16,665 nucleotides of DNA from Polynucleobacter meluiroseus (GCA_943323725.2 CALPIW020000007.1:1-16665), one strand, 5' to 3'; shown: positions 1-7,142, counted from the stretch's first letter. Notes: a model not told the origin generated them from the letters alone. Numbers and translations are program-made.

Positions 1-1676
1 ACCGCCTTGTTGCTCAGCAGGCCCTTGGTGAAGCGCTGGATGGTGGCGATGAGCATGTGGCCGCCGTCGAGGACGGGGATCGGCAGCAGGTTGAGCACGG
101 CGAGGTTCAGGTTGATCAGCACCGTGAACCAGAGCACGCGGCGGATGTCTTCCGACAGGTTGTAATAGGTCTTCGTGATCGAGATCACCGAGGCGAGCTG
201 CTTCACCTGGATGTCCGAACCGCGGTCGAAGAGGCGGCCGAGCGTCGTGAAGGTCGACTTCACGATGCCCACGCAGGTCTCCCACGGATTGCGGTAGGCG
301 AGTTCGGTCTGGCTGACGAAATACGTCCCGATCTGGGCGTGCTGCACGGGCTGCTTATCGACGGACTGGGCCTTCTTGAGCGTGAGGTTGCCGGCTTCGC
401 CGTTGGCGCGCTTCCAGTAGAGCGTCAGGTCGCGGGGCGTGCGGCCGACCGCCTGCACCAGCGAGTCGATCGAGCGGACCGAGACGATCTGGTCGCGGCC
501 ATCGACCTTGTCGATGATCGTGCCGATCTTGAGCGTCTCCGCGAGGGCGGGGTCGTCGGGTGAGATGCCGAGCACCATCAGCTGGTCGCGGACCGCCTCG
601 GCATCATTGGTCAGGAGGTCGCGGGTCGCGGGGACGAGGATGAGGGAGTGGCGGCGATCTTCACCGTAGGCGATGATGCTGACCGGGTTGACCGTCGTCG
701 TCACCTGCGGGGTGATGACGACCTTGGCGGAGACGCCGTCGGCCTGTTCGATCAGGAGCGTGCGGGGCTTGGCGCCGCCTTTGCGGAGGAGTTCGCGGAA
801 CTCGACCGTGTTGTTGAGCGGCTGGCCGTCGATGGAGAGGATGCGGTCGCCGGATTTCAGGCCGGCCTTCTCGGCGGGCGAGCCGGGCGCGGGCGTGCCG
901 ACGATGACCGCGGTGCGCGGCTGGAGGCCGGCTACGCGGACCTTGTCGCCGGACTGCGAGTTGACTTCCAGACGGGCGGGCTGCACCACGACCTCCAGCG
1001 TCTCGCCGCCGCGTTCGATCTGGAACGTCGCGGTGGGGTTGCCCTGCGAGTCCTTGCGGTTGCCGAGCATGACGGCCTCGCTGATCTGGTTGAAGTTCGT
1101 GACCGTGGAGTCGTCGACCGCGAGGACCTTGTCGCCCGAACGCAGGCCGGCCTTGAACGCCGGGCCCGGGACCGTGTTGCCCAGGCCGAGTTCGGCGAGG
1201 TGACCGGAGCTCGTCACGACCTGCTCAGGGACGTAGCCGATCACGGTGGAATTGCTGCCGGAGGCGACGGGCATGCCGGTCACCCAGAGCAAGCAGGCGA
1301 GGGCGAAGGCGAAGATGACGTTGAAGACGGCGCCCATGACCGAGACGATCATCTTGTCGGCGTAGGAGATCTTCGGGAGTTTCTCGGCCTCCTCGCTGCT
1401 CGCGCCTTCGATGCCTTCCATGTCGGCGAGCTGCGGCAGGGCGACGTAGCCGCCGAGCGGGATGATCGAGACGCGGTAATCGACGCCGTCCTTGCCGGTC
1501 CAGCCGAAGAGGCGCGGGCCGAAGCCGATCGAGAAGCGTTCGATCTTCAGGCCGCGCTTGCGGGCGGCGAGGAAGTGGCCGAGCTCGTGCACGAAGATCG
1601 AGCCGCCGAAGAAGATGGCGACGAGGGCGAGGCCCCAGAGGGAGCCGAGGAGGTCGCCGAAAGAAAGGTTGTCCAT
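1..1676 (-). CDS. rseP: RseP-type site-2 (M50) membrane metalloprotease, C-terminus cut by the window edge
   Basis: Intramembrane zinc protease of the RseP/SpoIVFB family. Known members cleave transmembrane segments such as anti-sigma factors after a first cut by another protease. Reading from the ATG at 1676, the zinc motif HELGH is at residues 30-34 inside the first hydrophobic segment. The second active-site motif, NLLPIPVLDGGH, is at about 529-540 and carries the third zinc ligand (Asp537). Between them are two clear PDZ domains (about 140-235 and 245-340). A third PDZ-like stretch lies around 375-450. About 558 residues are visible and some 40 should lie beyond base 1, so the protein is clearly longer than the roughly 450-residue E. 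coli enzyme. It starts 24 bases after dxr, the classical gene order, and is probably cotranscribed with it. No Shine-Dalgarno sequence precedes the start. Family assignment is secure; the substrate is unknown. Confidence 0.95.
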   Translation of the reverse strand, partial: MDNLSFGDLLGSLWGLALVAIFFGGSIFVHELGHFLAARKRGLKIERFSIGFGPRLFGWTGKDGVDYRVSIIPLGGYVALPQLADMEGIEGASSEEAEKLPKISYADKMIVSVMGAVFNVIFAFALACLLWVTGMPVASGSNSTVIGYVPEQVVTSSGHLAELGLGNTVPGPAFKAGLRSGDKVLAVDDSTVTNFNQISEAVMLGNRKDSQGNPTATFQIERGGETLEVVVQPARLEVNSQSGDKVRVAGLQPRTAVIVGTPAPGSPAEKAGLKSGDRILSIDGQPLNNTVEFRELLRKGGAKPRTLLIEQADGVSAKVVITPQVTTTVNPVSIIAYGEDRRHSLILVPATRDLLTNDAEAVRDQLMVLGISPDDPALAETLKIGTIIDKVDGRDQIVSVRSIDSLVQAVGRTPRDLTLYWKRANGEAGNLTLKKAQSVDKQPVQHAQIGTYFVSQTELAYRNPWETCVGIVKSTFTTLGRLFDRGSDIQVKQLASVISITKTYYNLSEDIRRVLWFTVLINLNLAVLNLLPIPVLDGGHMLIATIQRFTKGLLSNKA

Positions 1677-1700
1677 GTAAAGGGGAGGGAAGGGGTTATC

Positions 1701-2870
1701 TCAAAGGCCGAGGCCTGGGGCGAGCCTGGACGCGACGACGCGCGTCTCGGCGTCGGCGGCGAGGACGTCGTCCAAAGTGCCCGGTTCGCGGGCCGAAACC
1801 GCCGCCAGGGTGCGTCCGACGAGCTCGGCGATGCCCGTGAAGGGCAGTTGGCCGGCCACGAAGGCGGCCACGGCGACCTCATTGGCCGCGTTGAAGACCG
1901 CCGGGGCGGTGCCGCCGGTGGTGGCCGCCGCGCGGGCCAGGCCGAGGCAAGGGTAGCGGGCCGGGTCCGGCGGGGTCATCCCCAACGTGAGGGCTTGGGC
2001 GAGATCGAGGCGCGGAGCGGGGCAGGGCAGTCGGTCCGGGAAGAGCAGGCAATCCTGGATGGGGTAGGCCATCGAGGGGGGCGAGAGCAGCGCCTGGAGG
2101 CTGCCGTCGGCGAGCGTGACCAAGGAGTGGATGATGCTCTGCGGGTGGACGACGACGTCGATGCGGTCCGCGGGGACGTCGAAGAGCCAGCGCGCTTCGA
2201 TCACCTCGAGGCCTTTGTTCGCCATCGTGGCGGAATCGATCGTGACCTTCGGGCCCATGCTCCAGTTGGGATGCTTGAGCGCCTGGTCGAGCGTGACGTG
2301 GCGGAGGTCGGCGAGCGGCGTATCGCGGAAAGCGCCGCCCGAGGCCGTGAGCACGAGACGCGCGATGTCGGCCTTGGGTTTGTCGCGCAGGAGCTGGTGG
2401 ATCGCGTTGTGCTCGCTGTCGACCGGCAGCAGGCGCGCGCCGGAGACGCGGGCGGCTTCCGTGACGAACTTGCCGGCGAGCACGAGGAGTTCCTTGCTCG
2501 CGAGGGCGACGTCCTTCTTCGCCTTCAGGGCCGCGAGCGTGGGCGCCAGGCCGGCGGTGCCGACGACGGCCGAGACGACCATCGAGACTTCCGGAAGGCA
2601 GGCGACTTCGGTCAGGCCGGCGGTGCCTTCGAGGATGCGGGTGCCGGCGGGGAAAGCTCCCGACGCACGGGCTTCGGCGGCGGCGGCCGGATCGGCGAGG
2701 GCCACGACGCCGACGCCGAATTCCTTGGCCGGGCCGACGAGTTCGCGCCAGCGCGAATGGGCGGCCAGTCCGGCGATGCGCAAGCGGGACGGGTGGGCCC
2801 GGACGACGCTCAGGGTGGTCGTGCCGATGGAGCCGGTGGCTCCGAGGATGGCGATGGCCCGGACGTGCAT
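1701..2870 (-). CDS. dxr: 1-deoxy-D-xylulose 5-phosphate reductoisomerase
   Basis: Cytoplasmic NADPH-dependent enzyme that converts 1-deoxy-D-xylulose 5-phosphate to 2-C-methyl-D-erythritol 4-phosphate, the committed step of the MEP isoprenoid pathway. The product is 389 residues, the normal length. Visible motifs are the NADPH-binding loop GATGSIG (10-16), the metal-binding DSEHNA (Asp151, Glu153), TASGGAF (175-181), and KVTIDSATMANKGLE (208-222) with the third metal ligand Glu222. The frame stays open upstream to 3380, but the NADPH fold begins directly after the ATG at 2870, so that start is chosen. No Shine-Dalgarno motif is visible. The gene is followed after 24 bases by rseP and is divergent from queF across a 117-base gap that should hold both promoters. 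ispE of the same pathway lies 1.5 kb away on the other strand. Confidence 0.97.
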   Translation of the reverse strand: MHVRAIAILGATGSIGTTTLSVVRAHPSRLRIAGLAAHSRWRELVGPAKEFGVGVVALADPAAAAEARASGAFPAGTRILEGTAGLTEVACLPEVSMVVSAVVGTAGLAPTLAALKAKKDVALASKELLVLAGKFVTEAARVSGARLLPVDSEHNAIHQLLRDKPKADIARLVLTASGGAFRDTPLADLRHVTLDQALKHPNWSMGPKVTIDSATMANKGLEVIEARWLFDVPADRIDVVVHPQSIIHSLVTLADGSLQALLSPPSMAYPIQDCLLFPDRLPCPAPRLDLAQALTLGMTPPDPARYPCLGLARAAATTGGTAPAVFNAANEVAVAAFVAGQLPFTGIAELVGRTLAAVSAREPGTLDDVLAADAETRVVASRLAPGLGL

Positions 2871-2987
2871 GCGGCGTGGGTGTACCGAGGCAACCGCAGG
2901 AGACGAAGGTGGCAAGCAGTTTGGGCTGGGGGCGGCTTTTCGCCGTTCGACGCTTGTCTCTTTCGTCGGGATAGGTTGCCTGTCCGT

Positions 2988-3401
2988 ATGGCCACTCAGC
3001 CTCAGGACCTCACCGGACTCTCCCACCTCGGGAACACCCAGAACAAGCCCCAGCACACGCTGGAGACCTTCCCGAACCGCAACGCGGGCCGGAACTACAC
3101 CGTCGAACTGACGACGGATGAGTTCACCTGCCTGTGTCCGGCGACCGGCCAGCCCGACTTCGCCAAGATCACGATCCGCTACGTGCCGGGTCCGCGCATC
3201 GTTGAGTCGAAGTCCCTCAAGCTTTATTACTGGAGCTACCGCCAGCAGGGTATGTTCCACGAACACCTGACCAACAAGATCCTCGACGACCTCGTCGCCG
3301 CGATCGACCCGATCTGGTGCGAAGTCACCGGCGCCTTCGGCGTCCGCGGTGGCATCGGCATCACGGTGCGTGCCGTCCACGGCAAGCAGCCGCAGCCGTG
3401 A
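2988..3401 (+). CDS. queF: NADPH-dependent 7-cyano-7-deazaguanine (preQ0) reductase
   Basis: QueF reduces the nitrile of preQ0 to the primary amine preQ1 in queuosine tRNA-modification synthesis; it belongs to the tunnel-fold superfamily. The product is 137 residues, fitting the short single-domain (YkvM-like) type. The expected active-site features are present: Cys50 in CLCP, which forms the thioimide with substrate, Asp57 in GQPDF, the QueF signature ESKSLKLY (73-80), and Glu92 in the FHE motif. The ATG at 2988 is used because the family's N-terminus fits it. The frame upstream is only the open antisense of dxr and rseP. No Shine-Dalgarno motif is apparent. The last codons overlap the GTG start of the recombinase gene by four bases, so the two are probably translated from one mRNA. 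No other queuosine genes are in the window, and no preQ1 riboswitch was recognised upstream. Confidence 0.95.
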   Translation: MATQPQDLTGLSHLGNTQNKPQHTLETFPNRNAGRNYTVELTTDEFTCLCPATGQPDFAKITIRYVPGPRIVESKSLKLYYWSYRQQGMFHEHLTNKILDDLVAAIDPIWCEVTGAFGVRGGIGITVRAVHGKQPQP

Positions 3402-4339
3402 AGCGTCGCCCCGTCCAGCCAGACGACGGGGAACCGACGGATTGGCCGGGCTCGGCCCAGGTCTCTGATTTCCTGACGCGTCAGCTCGCCGGTCGCCGCC
3501 TGGCGGCGCGTTCGTGCCTGACCTACGGGCGTTCGCTCAAGGGCTTCGCGCTGTGGATGAAGTCCAACGGCGGCTGGGACGGCGATTGGTCCAAGCTGAC
3601 CGCACGCAATCTGCGCGACTTCGTCATCGAGCGCCAAGGCACGCACAACCGTCGCTCGGTGCACAACCAGGTCTCGGCCCTGCGCGCCTTCCTCGCCGAC
3701 CTGCGGGAGCGCGGCGGCATCACCACCACGCCGGCGGCCGGCCTCGTGCTGCCCAAGCTGCCGAAGTCCTTGCCGAAATTCCTGACCGAAGCGCAGACCG
3801 ATTCGCTCATGGATGCCGCGGAGGCTTCGGAAAAAGACGATCCCCAGGAGAATGCGCGCGATATGGCGGTGCTCGAACTGCTCTACGGCGGCGGCCTGCG
3901 CGTGTCCGAACTCTGCGGTATCGACGGCGGCGACCTCGATCTCGGCAGCGGGCTCGTGCGCCTGATGGGCAAGGGCTCCAAGGAACGCGTCGTGCCCGTC
4001 GGCGACGCGGCGATCACCGCGGTGAAGGCTTACCTCGCCTTGCGCGGCGCCCCGGCCCGCGGCGAACCGCTGCTCCTCGCCGCCCGCGGCGGACGGCTTA
4101 ATCCGCGCGCCGTGCAACTGATGCTGAAGCGCAAGCTCGCGGTCGCCGGTCTGCCCGCGGACCTCACCCCGCACAAGCTACGCCACGCCTGCGCGACGCA
4201 CCTGCTCTCCAACGGCGCCGACCTCCGCCTCGTGCAGGAGCAGCTCGGCCACGCCTCGCTTTCGACCACGCAGATCTACACGCACCTCAGCGTGGCGAAG
4301 CTGCGCGAGGTCCATCGTAAGTCGCACCCGCGGGCCTGA
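3398..4339 (+). CDS. xerC: Tyrosine recombinase of the XerC/XerD type
   Basis: Site-specific recombinase, probably one of the pair that resolves chromosome dimers at dif. The product is 313 residues, typical of Xer proteins. An N-terminal SAM-like core-binding domain (about 20-110) is followed by the catalytic domain. All catalytic residues are visible: Arg168 (GGGLRVSEL), Lys192 (GKGSKER), His259 and Arg262 (HKLRH), His285 (LGHASLSTTQ) and nucleophile Tyr294 (IYTHLS). The C-terminal HPRA ending is typical of Xer proteins. The GTG at 3398 overlaps the queF stop (GTGA). An in-frame upstream ATG at 3317 would only add residues read from inside queF. Whether this is XerC or XerD cannot be settled by eye: the tail after the tyrosine resembles XerD, so the symbol is provisional. 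No dif-like site was seen in the window. There is no sign that it belongs to an integron or phage. Confidence 0.92.
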   Translation: MKRRPVQPDDGEPTDWPGSAQVSDFLTRQLAGRRLAARSCLTYGRSLKGFALWMKSNGGWDGDWSKLTARNLRDFVIERQGTHNRRSVHNQVSALRAFLADLRERGGITTTPAAGLVLPKLPKSLPKFLTEAQTDSLMDAAEASEKDDPQENARDMAVLELLYGGGLRVSELCGIDGGDLDLGSGLVRLMGKGSKERVVPVGDAAITAVKAYLALRGAPARGEPLLLAARGGRLNPRAVQLMLKRKLAVAGLPADLTPHKLRHACATHLLSNGADLRLVQEQLGHASLSTTQIYTHLSVAKLREVHRKSHPRA

Positions 4340-4387
4340 GCCGCTGATTCGCCTCGCCTCCGCGGGCCCGTCGGAGCAAGGTGCCGC

Positions 4388-5257
4388 GTGCTCGTCGAAG
4401 CCGCCCAAGCGAAGCTGAACCTGTCGCTGGCCATCACCGGCCGGAGGGCCGACGGCTTCCATGAACTCGTCAGCCTCGTGGCGCCGATCGCGCTCGCCGA
4501 CACCCTCACGCTCGACGTCGGCCGCCCGCTCGGTCTCACGTGCGATGACCCGGCGCTGCCCGTCGACGGCACGAACCTCGTGCTCAAGGCCGCGGCCGCT
4601 TACGCGCGCCGCCGTCCCGCCGCGCCGACCGGACACTTCCATCTCACCAAGCGCGTGCCGCACGGCGCCGGCCTCGGGGGCGGGAGCGCCGACGCCGCCG
4701 CGGCGTTGCGTCTGCTCGATCGTGCGTCGGGCGATCCGCTCGGCCCCGAGGGGCTTGAAGCGCTCGCGACGGAAGTCGGTTCCGACTGTCCTTTCTTCGT
4801 GCGTGGCCAGGCCGCCGTGATGCGGGGCAGGGGAGAGCGGCTGGAGATCCTGCCGGCCGCCGCGCGCGCCGCTTTGGTCGGACGCAAGGTCGTCCTCGTG
4901 AAGCCGCCTTTCGGCGTGCCGACGCCCGAGGCCTATGGTCTGCTCGCCCAAGCCGGGAAGTATCGTCCGGCCGCGCAGGCCGAAGCCGAACTTGGCGCCT
5001 GGCTCGCCCGGCCGGCCGCTGATCCCGTGAAGCTGGGTAACGACCTCGCCGCCCCCGTCTTCTCCAAGTATCTCGCCCTGCCGGCCGGCCTGGCCTCTTT
5101 CCGTCGCGTGACCGGGTCGGACTGGCAGATGACCGGCAGCGGCAGCGCCTGTTTCGCCTGGGTCGAGGACGGTTTCGACCAAGCCGGCCTGCGTGCGGAC
5201 GCCGTGCGGGTCTGGGGTCCCGGAGCGTGGGTGGCGGAGACCGTTATTTCGGGTTAG
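4388..5257 (+). CDS. ispE: 4-diphosphocytidyl-2-C-methyl-D-erythritol kinase
   Basis: GHMP-superfamily kinase that phosphorylates the 2-hydroxyl of CDP-methylerythritol with ATP, the fourth step of the MEP pathway. The product is 289 residues, the usual length. Visible motifs are the N-terminal AKLNLSLAITGRRADGFH (from residue 8), the ATP-binding glycine-rich loop PHGAGLGGGSADA (91-103), the catalytic Asp133 in GSDCPFF, and the C-terminal GHMP motif MTGSGSACF (248-256). The GTG at 4388 is chosen because the family N-terminus begins here. A weak purine-rich stretch (GGAG at 4373, AAGG at 4378) precedes it, one of the few Shine-Dalgarno-like signals in the window. It begins 48 bases after the recombinase gene and probably belongs to the same transcript. 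Some bases may also read through into the ribosomal-protein gene downstream. Confidence 0.96.
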   Translation: MLVEAAQAKLNLSLAITGRRADGFHELVSLVAPIALADTLTLDVGRPLGLTCDDPALPVDGTNLVLKAAAAYARRRPAAPTGHFHLTKRVPHGAGLGGGSADAAAALRLLDRASGDPLGPEGLEALATEVGSDCPFFVRGQAAVMRGRGERLEILPAAARAALVGRKVVLVKPPFGVPTPEAYGLLAQAGKYRPAAQAEAELGAWLARPAADPVKLGNDLAAPVFSKYLALPAGLASFRRVTGSDWQMTGSGSACFAWVEDGFDQAGLRADAVRVWGPGAWVAETVISG

Positions 5258-5310
5258 TTTCGGCTTTACTGTCGGCCATCGGGTCGCCAAGTTGCGATTC
5301 ACTATCACCC

Positions 5311-5409
5311 ATGGGAAGCCTCAAGAAGAAGCGTCGTCTGAAGATGAACAAGCACAAGCGCCGCAAGCGCTCGAAGGAAAATCGCCATAAGAAGCGTCTC
5401 TGGGGCTGA
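5311..5409 (+). CDS. Tiny basic ribosomal protein, bS22/mS38 (AURKAIP1/COX24) type
   Basis: A 32-residue, extremely basic protein beginning MGSLKKKRRLKMNKHKRRKR and ending NRHKKRLWG. About 20 of the 32 residues are Lys, Arg or His. The pattern of a short Gly-Ser start, K/R runs, MNKHKRRKR and NRHKK matches the AURKAIP1/COX24 domain family, which includes mitochondrial small-subunit protein mS38 and short bacterial proteins (bS22 in actinobacteria; similar ones in Bacteroidota and Verrucomicrobiota). Known members sit on the small ribosomal subunit near its decoding-side rRNA. The gene lies 53 bases after ispE, is followed 22 bases later by a strong terminator, and precedes rpmG. That ribosomal context supports the call. 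No Shine-Dalgarno sequence is visible. Its length makes it easy for gene callers to miss. Assignment rests on pattern recognition, not on a database search. Confidence 0.85.
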   Translation: MGSLKKKRRLKMNKHKRRKRSKENRHKKRLWG

Positions 5410-5431
5410 TTAACCCCACCTTCGGTCCGAT

Positions 5432-5464
5432 CCGGGCGGCTCAAAAGGCCGCCCGGCTCTTTTT
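5432..5464 (+). terminator. Rho-independent terminator after the bS22-like gene
   Basis: A perfect 9-bp GC-rich stem, CCGGGCGGC (5432-5440) with GCCGCCCGG (5448-5456), closes a 7-base loop (TCAAAAG) and is followed by CTCTTTTT. This is a textbook intrinsic terminator ending the queF-Xer-ispE-bS22 transcript. It lies 57 bases upstream of rpmG, so rpmG either has its own promoter or depends on read-through. Confidence 0.85.
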
Positions 5465-5521
5465 CGGGCTTGCTCCGGGTGAGCCCGTTCCCAAACCTCA
5501 ACCTTCCAACCGACAAAAACC

Positions 5522-5692
5522 ATGGCTCGCGAAATCGTTATCATTGAATGCACCGAAGCCCGTAAGGAGGGCAAGCGCCCTTCCCGTTACATGACCACCC
5601 GTAACAAGAAGCTTTCCCAGGAGAAGGTGGAGCTCAAGAAGTACAACCCCTCCCTGCGCCGCCACACGCTGCACAAGGAGATCAAGGGCTAA
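5522..5692 (+). CDS. rpmG: 50S ribosomal protein bL33, zinc-free (C-minus) form
   Basis: Small large-subunit ribosomal protein of 56 residues, with the family features MAREIVIIECTEA, SRYMTTRNKK (21-30), and the C-terminal SLRRHTLHKEIKG. bL33 exists in zinc-binding forms with two CxxC pairs and in zinc-free forms. Here only Cys10 remains, the second half of each pair is absent, and NPSLRRHTLHKE replaces the distal CxxC, so this is the zinc-independent version. The ATG at 5522 follows an A-rich segment without Shine-Dalgarno motif. The leader between the upstream terminator and this start also contains a weak 6-bp inverted repeat (CGGGCT 5465-5470 / AGCCCG 5482-5487) of uncertain meaning. It is followed 19 bases later by a large hairpin. 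It is encoded directly after another small ribosomal protein, suggesting a mini ribosomal cluster. Confidence 0.95.
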   Translation: MAREIVIIECTEARKEGKRPSRYMTTRNKKLSQEKVELKKYNPSLRRHTLHKEIKG

Positions 5693-5711
5693 GCTTCCGG
5701 TTTCCCTCAGC

Positions 5712-5750
5712 CAGCAGGGCCGGCCGCAGCGATGCGAGCCGGCCCTGCTG
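5712..5750 (+). terminator. Long GC-rich hairpin between the convergent rpmG and small-protein genes
   Basis: CAGCAGGGCCGGC (5712-5724) pairs perfectly over 13 bp with GCCGGCCCTGCTG (5738-5750). Inside the loop a further 4-bp stem, CGCA (5725-5728) with TGCG (5733-5736), closes a GCGA tetraloop of the stable GNRA class and leaves A5737 bulged. Only TTT follows on the plus strand, and no T tract follows on the minus strand. Its position between two convergent gene ends favours a terminator or mRNA 3'-end stabiliser for rpmG. The short T tract lowers confidence that it terminates alone. Confidence 0.65.
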
Positions 5751-5773
5751 TTTGGCGGGGTGGAGGGGCGGCC

Positions 5774-5995
5774 TCAGGCCGCCTTGCCGCCACGGCGCAA
5801 CTGACGCCAGCGCGCGCGGTGGTGGCGGGTCCAGTCGAGCAGGGCGCGTTCGAAGCCGATGTCGCAGCCGGCCTTCTCGGATTCGATCCACTTGTGACGC
5901 AGGATCTCCTCACGCTCGGCGAGGAACTCCGCATAAAGAGAAGAACGGGCGGCCAGGTCGGCGGCGGGCTGCGTCTTGGACGGCTCTTCTCTCAT
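5774..5995 (-). CDS. Small conserved protein with a DUF4032-like C-terminal motif, function unknown
   Basis: A 73-residue protein, probably cytoplasmic, with no signal peptide or membrane segment. The core EEILRHKWIESEKAGCDIGF (about residues 29-48), followed by ERALLDWTRHHRARWRQ, matches a pattern found in small proteins of several phyla and near the C-terminus of DUF4032 proteins (H-K/R-W-x-x-S-E-x-x-G-x-D-x-G). The motif suggests a real, conserved gene although no biochemical role is known to me. It has no Shine-Dalgarno sequence. It is convergent with rpmG and lies 61 bases downstream of mrp on the same strand, so the two may be cotranscribed. The link to DUF4032 is from memory of the motif and needs a profile search. 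If the gene is not real, this 360-base interval would hold only the hairpin. Confidence 0.65.
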   Translation of the reverse strand: MREEPSKTQPAADLAARSSLYAEFLAEREEILRHKWIESEKAGCDIGFERALLDWTRHHRARWRQLRRGGKAA

Positions 5996-6056
5996 GCTTG
6001 CGATGACTCTAGGGGGAAATCCGGCTGCGTGGCAAGCCGGAGGCGAACGGGTGACT

Positions 6057-7142
6057 TTAAGAAGCCTTTTCCAAGCCGTTCAGGACCGTCAGGCCGATCG
6101 AGCGGAAGACGCGGGCCGGATTGCCGTCCGGGTGGCTGATCACCACGGGGATACCGTGGTCGCCGCCCTGGCGGATGGCCGGATCGAGCGGGACTTCGCC
6201 CAGCAGGATCGAATCGAGGGCCGTGGCGACCTTCAGGCCGCCCCCTTGACCGAAGAGATACTGGCGGGAGCCGTCCGCGCCCTCGAGGAAACTCATGTTT
6301 TCCGCCACGCCGAGGATGGGCACGCCGACCTTGGCGAACATCGCCGCGCCGCGCAGCGCCACCGAGACCGCCGCGGTCTGCGGGGTCGTCACGATGATGG
6401 CGCCGCTCAGGGCCATCGACTGGGCGATGGAGAGCTGGGCGTCACCGGTGCCCGGGGGGAGGTCGATGAGCAGGACGTCGAGTTCGCCCCAGCGCACGTT
6501 GGTGGCGAACTGGGAGATGGTCTTCATGATCATCGGGCCGCGCCAGACCACGGGGGCGTCGGCGTCGATCAGGAGGCCCATCGACATGACCTTCACGCCG
6601 AAGTTCTCCAGGGGGATGAGGGTGTCCCCGTCGAGGAGGGGGCGGGCGTTGACCCCGATCATCAGGGGGACCGACGGGCCGTAGATGTCGCAATCCATCA
6701 GGCCGACCCGGCCCGGGCGGCCCCGCTCGGCGAGGTCGCGGGCGAGGGCGCAGGCCAGGTTGACGGCGAAGGTGGACTTGCCGACCCCGCCTTTGCCGCT
6801 GGCGACGGCGATGATGTGCTTCACCTGACCCACGCCCGCGTCGGCGGGGAGCTTGGTGGGGGCGGCGGGTGCGGCCGCCGCGGGGGCGCCCTTGGGGACG
6901 GTGACGGTGATGGCGATCTCGGGCTGGCGGGCGCCCAAGGCCTTGAGCGCGGCGTCGATCTCGGCGTAGAGCTTCTTCGGGACCTCGGGGTCGGCGCTGG
7001 TCACCGCCAGGCCGACGCTGACCTTGCCGTCGAGGGTCACCTCGATGCCTTTGACCAGGCCGAACGAGACGATGTCCCGGCTGTACCCGGGGTAGCGGAT
7101 CTGGCCGAGGGCCTTCTGGACGGATTCCTTATCGAGCGACAT
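6057..7142 (-). CDS. mrp: Mrp/ApbC-type iron-sulfur cluster carrier P-loop ATPase lacking the CxxC pair
   Basis: A 361-residue cytoplasmic protein. Residues 1-83 form a MIP18/DUF59-type domain, 84-97 an Ala/Pro-rich linker, and about 105 onward the Mrp/NBP35 ATPase. The deviant Walker A SGKGGVGKST is at 115-124, the MDCDIYGPS segment at 149-157, and LIDLPPGTGD at 225-234. Characterised relatives carry or transfer Fe-S clusters, bridging one between two subunits through a CxxC motif soon after ENMS. Here the corresponding stretch, ENMSFLEGADGSRQYLFG (281-298), contains no cysteine. Comparable CxxC-less Mrp proteins are, to my knowledge, seen in some Bacteroidota. The ATG at 7142 is divergent from the tolB-like gene across 63 bases. 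A GGGGAG lies 13 bases upstream of the start, which is a poor Shine-Dalgarno spacing. Family is secure; an Fe-S role is less so. Confidence 0.93.
   Translation of the reverse strand: MSLDKESVQKALGQIRYPGYSRDIVSFGLVKGIEVTLDGKVSVGLAVTSADPEVPKKLYAEIDAALKALGARQPEIAITVTVPKGAPAAAAPAAPTKLPADAGVGQVKHIIAVASGKGGVGKSTFAVNLACALARDLAERGRPGRVGLMDCDIYGPSVPLMIGVNARPLLDGDTLIPLENFGVKVMSMGLLIDADAPVVWRGPMIMKTISQFATNVRWGELDVLLIDLPPGTGDAQLSIAQSMALSGAIIVTTPQTAAVSVALRGAAMFAKVGVPILGVAENMSFLEGADGSRQYLFGQGGGLKVATALDSILLGEVPLDPAIRQGGDHGIPVVISHPDGNPARVFRSIGLTVLNGLEKAS

Noticed and set aside
648..2987. Long open plus-strand frame across rseP and dxr, continuing into queF
   Set aside because: It is the antisense of two well-supported genes; GC-rich codon use leaves the opposite frame open. 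Only the queF portion has family motifs.
2871..3380. Upstream in-frame extension of dxr
   Set aside because: The extension crosses the divergent gap and queF in antisense; the NADPH-binding fold begins directly after the ATG at 2870.
3398..4339. Mobile-element or integron origin of the tyrosine recombinase
   Set aside because: Length, Xer-like C-terminus, chromosomal neighbours and absence of attachment repeats or cassette sites favour a housekeeping Xer protein.
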